A DNA stretch of 64,000 bases from Buttiauxella sp965119215 (lineage in GTDB: Bacteria > Pseudomonadota > Gammaproteobacteria > Enterobacterales > Enterobacteriaceae), in contig CBCPKK010000012.1 of the NCBI GenBank assembly GCA_965119215.1, positions 67,532 to 131,531 on the forward strand, written 5' to 3'. Each line of letters starts with the position of its first letter. Positions within the stretch are counted from its first letter, which is position 1. The notes under the pieces are model-generated. The model did not search any database, was not told the origin of the DNA, and worked only from the letters and a program-made list of their open reading frames with translations. Below are positions 60,034-64,000 of the stretch, one piece after another. The position numbers and the translations under genes were made by a program.

Positions 60034-60795
60034 GTGCACTATCAACCGAAAACTGATTTACTGCAAAATCGCATCATTTTAGTCACCGGGGCCAGCGATG
60101 GCATCGGTCGTGAAGCCGCCTTAACTTACGTACGCTTCGGCGCAACGGTGATACTACTCGGGCGCAACGAAGAAAAATTGCGGACGGTAGCCCAGGAGAT
60201 CAACACTGCCTCCGGGAGTTTGCCACACTGGTTTACCCTAGATTTCGCTACCGCGACACCAGACGATTGCCACAGCCTCGCGCACAAGCTTTCAGGGCTA
60301 ATCCCTCGGTTAGACGGCGTATTGCACAATGCGGGGATTCTCGGCGATATTTGCCCGATGGACGAACAAGATCCGCAAACGTGGCAAAACGTGATGCAGG
60401 TAAATGTTAACGTCACCTTCTTCCTGACTCAGGCATTGCTTCCTTTATTACTGAAATCAGATTCAGGATCGCTGGTGTTTACCAGCTCAAGCGTAGGCCG
60501 TCAGGGGCGCGCTGGATGGGGAGCGTATGCGGTATCAAAATTTGCCACCGAGGGCATGATGCAGGTGCTTGCAGATGAATATAAGCAGCATAATTTACGC
60601 GTCAATTGCATTAATCCAGGCGGAACTCGCACCGCCATGCGTGCCAGTGCATTCCCAACCGAAGATCCCGAAAAGCTGAAAACAGCACGAGATTTAATGC
60701 CGCTCTATTTATGGCTAATGGGCGATGACAGTCGTCGTAAAACAGGCATGAGCTTTGATGCGCAACCCAACCGTAAACCAGGAATTTCCGAATGA
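60034..60795 (+). CDS. yciK: SDR-family oxidoreductase YciK
   Basis: A 253-residue SDR. NAD(P) site TGASDGIG near 17-24, HNAG near 95, SSS near 145, YAVSK (GAYAVSKFATEG) near 160-164, and a C-terminal tail MSFDAQPNRKPGIS. The GTG at 60034 with GAGGAG six bases ahead gives the E. coli start (MHYQPK); the upstream TTG at 60028 lies within spacing. Overlaps btuR by 4 bp (ATGA). Physiological substrate unknown despite being conserved next to btuR. Confidence 0.93.
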   Translation: MHYQPKTDLLQNRIILVTGASDGIGREAALTYVRFGATVILLGRNEEKLRTVAQEINTASGSLPHWFTLDFATATPDDCHSLAHKLSGLIPRLDGVLHNAGILGDICPMDEQDPQTWQNVMQVNVNVTFFLTQALLPLLLKSDSGSLVFTSSSVGRQGRAGWGAYAVSKFATEGMMQVLADEYKQHNLRVNCINPGGTRTAMRASAFPTEDPEKLKTARDLMPLYLWLMGDDSRRKTGMSFDAQPNRKPGISE

Positions 60796-61382
60796 GTGAA
60801 GATCGTTACCAGCAACGCCAACAGCGCCAGAAAGAAAAAGTGGATGCCCGTGTAGCTGCAGCGCAAGAAGAACGCGGCATTTTGATGGTCTTTACCGGAA
60901 ACGGGAAAGGTAAAACCACCGCAGCGTTTGGTACCGCAACACGCGCAGTCGGACACGGTAAAAAAGTGGGCGTTATCCAGTTTATCAAAGGCCAATGGCC
61001 AAACGGCGAACGCAATTTACTGGAACCACTGGGTGTTGAATTTCAGGTAATGGCGACAGGTTTTACCTGGGATACGCAAAACCGTGAAACTGATACCGCG
61101 GCTTGCCTGGAAGTTTGGCAACATGCGAAGCGTATGCTCGCAGACAGCACGCTGGATATGGTCATCCTCGACGAAATAACCTACATGGTGGCGTACGACT
61201 ATTTACCGCTCGAAGAAGTGCTGGCGGCGCTGACACAGCGCCCTGAGAGCCAGACAGTCATTATTACGGGTCGCGGGTGTCATCGGGATATTCTTGAAGT
61301 GGCCGATACCGTCAGTGAACTGCGGCCGGTCAAGCACGCGTTTGATGCCGGTATCAAAGCGCAGATTGGTATCGATTATTAA
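60792..61382 (+). CDS. btuR: Corrinoid adenosyltransferase
   Basis: 196 residues, as in E. coli BtuR (CobA/CobO type). It adenosylates cobinamide and cobalamin. P-loop FTGNGKGKTTAAFG near 35-48 and the corrinoid-site FTWDTQNRETD near 95 and ILDEITYMVAYDY near 128 are present. Coupled to yciK by ATGA overlap. A hairpin follows directly. Confidence 0.96.
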   Translation: MSEDRYQQRQQRQKEKVDARVAAAQEERGILMVFTGNGKGKTTAAFGTATRAVGHGKKVGVIQFIKGQWPNGERNLLEPLGVEFQVMATGFTWDTQNRETDTAACLEVWQHAKRMLADSTLDMVILDEITYMVAYDYLPLEEVLAALTQRPESQTVIITGRGCHRDILEVADTVSELRPVKHAFDAGIKAQIGIDY

Positions 61383-61384
61383 AA

Positions 61385-61406
61385 AAAACCCCTCGAGCGA
61401 GGGGTT
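61385..61406. terminator. btuR/rluB bidirectional terminator
   Basis: AAACCCCTCG pairs with CGAGGGGTTT around AG, preceded by four more A residues and followed by ACTGTTCTT, between convergent genes. Confidence 0.8.
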
Positions 61407-61427
61407 TACTGTTCTTAGTGACTGCTT

Positions 61428-62312
61428 TTAGCTGCTGCGTCCACCGCGACGTCCACCGCCGCTGCCGGTAACTTGCGTATGGCGCTTCACCGCACGGCGA
61501 ATCTGGTTCGCTTTCATGCGGCGACGGTCTTTCTCAACCGCAACTTTGCTTTCTGTCTCTTCTGGCAACTCTACCAGTTTACGCAGGTAGTTGGTTTGCC
61601 CCAGATCCAGTTCAGTATAACCGCCACGCGGCAGGCCTTTTGGCAACTGAATGTCACCGTAACGCACACGGATAAGACGGCTAACCTGCACACCTACCGC
61701 TTCCCACAGGCGACGCACTTCACGGTTGCGGCCTTCAGTCAGGGTTACGTTGTACCATTGGTTAATGCCTTCACCACCGGTGAATTTAATGGTTTTAAAC
61801 GCAGCAGGGCCATCTTCGAGCTGCACGCCACGGCCCAGTTGCTTCACTTTATCGTCGTCAATTTCGCCGAATACGCGTACTGCATATTCACGCTCAACTT
61901 CACGGCTTGGGTGCATCAAGCGGTTCGCCAGTTCACCATCAGTGGTGAAAAGTAACAAACCACAGGTATTCACATCCAGACGACCTACCGCAATCCAGCG
62001 CGCACCGCGCAGTTTAGGTAAACGGTCAAATACCGTTGGGCGCCCTTCCGGGTCATTACGTGTACACAATTCGCCTTCCGGCTTGTAGTAAGCCAGCACG
62101 CGGCAAATCTGTTCAGCAGATTCTTTAATGGAGATCAGATGGCCATCAATACGGATTTTCAGGGCCTGCGTCACTTCAACGCGATCGCCTAATTTAGCAA
62201 TTTTGCCATCAACGCTGACACGACCAGCTGAAATAATGGTTTCAATCTCACGACGGGAACCATGGCCAGCACGCGCCAGTACTTTTTGTAACTTTTCGCT
62301 CTTATCGCTCAT
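61428..62312 (-). CDS. rluB: 23S rRNA pseudouridine(2605) synthase
   Basis: A 294-residue RsuA-family enzyme: an N-terminal S4 RNA-binding domain (LQKVLARAGHGSRREIETIISAGRVSVDG) and the catalytic domain with the active aspartate in AVGRLDVNTCGLLLFTTDG near 110. The C-terminus is basic and ends GSGGGRRGGRSS. It modifies U2605 in helix 93 of 23S rRNA. Divergent from the yciO/rnm operon is not the case: all three lie on the minus strand, rluB last. Confidence 0.96.
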   Translation of the reverse strand: MSDKSEKLQKVLARAGHGSRREIETIISAGRVSVDGKIAKLGDRVEVTQALKIRIDGHLISIKESAEQICRVLAYYKPEGELCTRNDPEGRPTVFDRLPKLRGARWIAVGRLDVNTCGLLLFTTDGELANRLMHPSREVEREYAVRVFGEIDDDKVKQLGRGVQLEDGPAAFKTIKFTGGEGINQWYNVTLTEGRNREVRRLWEAVGVQVSRLIRVRYGDIQLPKGLPRGGYTELDLGQTNYLRKLVELPEETESKVAVEKDRRRMKANQIRRAVKRHTQVTGSGGGRRGGRSS

Positions 62313-62408
62313 TGAGCTTCCTCGGGTGTCGCCTTCACAGGCGTCGAATTGGGATTAATGGGGCAAATCGGCCCCATTTTAGGCCGGACAGTATAGCCGC
62401 AGACGAAC

Positions 62409-63029
62409 TTATAAGAAAGGTTTAGCATCGCCTACGCCTTCACGGATAACCACTGGCGCATCATCAGTTAAATCAACCACTGTTGTCGGCTGCTGCCCGA
62501 GGTAACCGCCGTGGATAACCAAATCGACAACCTTCTCGAGGCGGTCTTTGATTTCTTCCGGATCGGATTCAGTAAATTCGTTGCCTGGCAGCATTAATGA
62601 AGTCGATAACATCGGCTCATTCAAGACTTCAAGCAATGCCAGCGCAATCGGATTTGAAGGAACGCGCAAACCAATAGTTTTGCGTTTTTCCTGCAATAAA
62701 CGGCGCGGGACTTCTTTGGTGCCTTTGAGAATAAAGGTGTAATTACCTGGCGTATTATTTTTGATTAAGCGAAACGCCACGTTATCGACAAATGCGTAAG
62801 TTGAAAGCTCCGACAAATCCCGGCACATCAACGTGAAGTTGTGCCCGTCGGGTAATTGACGAATACGACAAATACGCTCCATTGCCGATTTATCTTCAAG
62901 TTTACAGCCCAGTGCATAACCCGAGTCGGTTGGATAAACAATGACTCCGCCCTTGCGAACAATCTCCACCGCCTGGTTAATCAAACGCTGTTGCGGGTTA
63001 TCCGGGTGAATGTAGAAAAATTGACTCAT
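62409..63029 (-). CDS. yciO: YciO, Sua5/YrdC-family protein
   Basis: 206 residues with the Sua5/YrdC fold (YPTDSGYALGCKLEDKSAMERICRIRQ, NYTFILKGTKEVPRRLLQEKRKTIGLRVPSNPIA). Related to the enzyme that makes threonylcarbamoyl-AMP for tRNA t6A, but E. coli has YrdC for that and YciO's job is unsettled. The ATG at 63029 overlaps the rnm stop as ATGA and gives the E. coli length; the longer frame to 63065 lies inside rnm. Confidence 0.94.
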   Translation of the reverse strand: MSQFFYIHPDNPQQRLINQAVEIVRKGGVIVYPTDSGYALGCKLEDKSAMERICRIRQLPDGHNFTLMCRDLSELSTYAFVDNVAFRLIKNNTPGNYTFILKGTKEVPRRLLQEKRKTIGLRVPSNPIALALLEVLNEPMLSTSLMLPGNEFTESDPEEIKDRLEKVVDLVIHGGYLGQQPTTVVDLTDDAPVVIREGVGDAKPFL

Positions 63030-63907
63030 ACTGCCCTCTCTTTTGCGATGTGGCTGCTTCCCCAATTCTGCCAGACAGGTTCCACACCCGCAGGCAACCA
63101 GAGTTTGCGCCCAAGCTCAATCCACGCACACGGCATGTGGAAATCTGAGCCCTGAGATGCCAGCAAATTAAATTGCTGTGCATAGCTTGCAAGCTGGGTG
63201 CGCTCATTTGGGGCTTGCTGACACTGCGCGACTTCCATGGCATCGCCACCACTTTCGGCAAACTGCGCCAGCAACCTTTTCAGCCATTTAGCGGTCAGGT
63301 CATAACGGCCTGGATGTGCCAGAACCGCTTGCCCACCAGAATGATGAATGACATCAATAGCTTGTTCTATTGTACACCACTGTGGCGGAACGTAACCGGT
63401 TTTCCCTTTTGCAAGATACTTCTTAAATACGTCGGCCATCGTATTTGCCTTTCCACATTCCACCAGATAACGGGCAAAATGCGCGCGGGTCACTTCACCG
63501 CCGTTGGCTAGACGCATTGCGCCTTCAAGTGCACCGGGAATATGTGCCTTTTCAAGGCGTTCAGCGATTAAAGCCGCTCGTTGCACGCGACGTTCACTTT
63601 GCTCGCTCAGAAATGCCAGCAGCGCCGGGTGATTTTCATCAACGCCTAGCCCAACAATATGTATTTCATGGTTTTCCCAGAGCGTGGAGATCTCCACACC
63701 GCTGATTAAACGCAAAGGCAATTGTAGCCGTGATACCGCTTCCCTTGCGGGCGCAATTGCGGCTACTGTGTCATGGTCGGTGATTGCCAGAATACCAACA
63801 CGCATATCCACGGCACGTTTCACCAACGCCTCGGGCGTTAGCAGGCCATCTGACGCGGTGGTATGGCTATGTAAGTCGTAAATCACCGCAAGTGTTGGTT
63901 CGCTCAA
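63026..63907 (-). CDS. rnm: 5'-3' exoribonuclease Rnm (PHP domain)
   Basis: A 293-residue PHP-domain phosphoesterase (YciV/TrpH), equal in length to E. coli. Metal ligands lie in YDLHSHTTASDG (about 9-20), ITDHDTVAA (about 40), GVEISTLWENHEIHIVG, VLAHPGRY and QGSDFHMP. In E. coli it finishes 5' ends of 23S, 16S and 5S rRNA and degrades short RNAs and pAp. The TTG at 63907, with GGAG six bases upstream, aligns with the E. coli start; the longer frame to 63949 is unlikely. The trp operon normally lies just upstream, divergent. Confidence 0.9.
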   Translation of the reverse strand: MSEPTLAVIYDLHSHTTASDGLLTPEALVKRAVDMRVGILAITDHDTVAAIAPAREAVSRLQLPLRLISGVEISTLWENHEIHIVGLGVDENHPALLAFLSEQSERRVQRAALIAERLEKAHIPGALEGAMRLANGGEVTRAHFARYLVECGKANTMADVFKKYLAKGKTGYVPPQWCTIEQAIDVIHHSGGQAVLAHPGRYDLTAKWLKRLLAQFAESGGDAMEVAQCQQAPNERTQLASYAQQFNLLASQGSDFHMPCAWIELGRKLWLPAGVEPVWQNWGSSHIAKERAV

Positions 63908-63949
63908 AATGGCTCCGGGTGTATTAATAAAAAGAAAAACGCTGCTCAT

Positions 63950-64000
63950 GATAGCGATTTTCAGTGATAACTAAAAATCGCTATTGACTTTGCCTCGTTG
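63950..64000 (+). promoter_or_regulatory. Likely start of the trp promoter region (partial)
   Basis: The window ends within an AT-rich gap upstream of rnm. A TTGACT (63983-63988) could be the -35 of the divergent trp promoter that follows rnm in E. coli, but nothing downstream is visible to confirm it. Confidence 0.3.

Overview
The window is a chromosomal segment from a member of the Enterobacteriaceae. Most genes match, in order and orientation, the Escherichia coli stretch that runs from zntB/ttcA/dbpA through tyrR, psp, sap, fabI, rnb, yciT, osmB, pyrF, lapAB, ribA, acnA, cysB and topA to the trp-proximal genes sohB, yciK, btuR, rluB, yciO and rnm. Lengths are often identical to E. coli (DbpA 457, RNase II 644, AcnA 891, PflF 810, Rnm 293 residues). 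I recognise these from memory of the families; the genus cannot be fixed from this window.

Layout: (1) 1-5.3 kb is a mosaic: an SMR efflux protein (emrE), an SDR/HxlR divergent pair, frmRA for formaldehyde detoxification without an adjacent frmB, a lipoprotein with a possible structured RNA behind it, an azlD remnant, and cybB. (2) 5.4-14.1 kb holds dbpA, an accessory patch (Bor-like lipoprotein, exported protein, Xre-RES toxin-antitoxin pair, an odd tandem tRNA pair), ttcA, the anaerobic sRNA FnrS with its FNR box, zntB, and an unusual phosphoethanolamine-transferase-like gene. (3) 14.1-18.4 kb is murein-peptide recycling (mppA, mpaA, ycjG) plus tpx. (4) 18.4-25.5 kb is tyrR, ycjF, ycjX and the phage-shock genes pspDCBA/pspF; the pspE and ycj sugar-gene block that lies there in E. 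coli K-12 is absent. (5) 25.6-31.9 kb is sapABCDF and fabI.

(6) 32-40.4 kb: yciW, rnb, then rpfR (FI-PAS-GGDEF-EAL) facing rpfF (DSF synthase), with a carboxymuconolactone-decarboxylase-like gene and its divergent LysR regulator lodged between them. This is a complete-looking diffusible-signal-factor/cyclic-di-GMP module; E. coli keeps only the rpfR homologue (pdeR). (7) 40.2-45.8 kb: yciZ, fsaA divergent from pflE-pflF-yciT, then osmB. The glycyl-radical genes, found elsewhere in E. coli, here sit directly ahead of the DeoR-family gene yciT, and the fsaA-pflE gap carries an FNR box and a DeoR-like dyad. (8) 46-64 kb is conserved core: yciH, pyrF, lapB, lapA, pgpB, ribA, acnA, ymiC/yciX/ymiA, cysB, topA, yciN, sohB, yciK, btuR, rluB, yciO, rnm.

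No insertion sequence, CRISPR array, rRNA gene or intact prophage was seen. The most interesting items are the RpfF/RpfR module, the pflEF-yciT arrangement with its promoter sites, the tRNA with an abnormal anticodon loop, a predicted pseudoknot-forming RNA near 3.8 kb, and mutually exclusive hairpins in the acnA leader. All functions are assigned by eye from protein sequence; nothing was searched or computed against a database.
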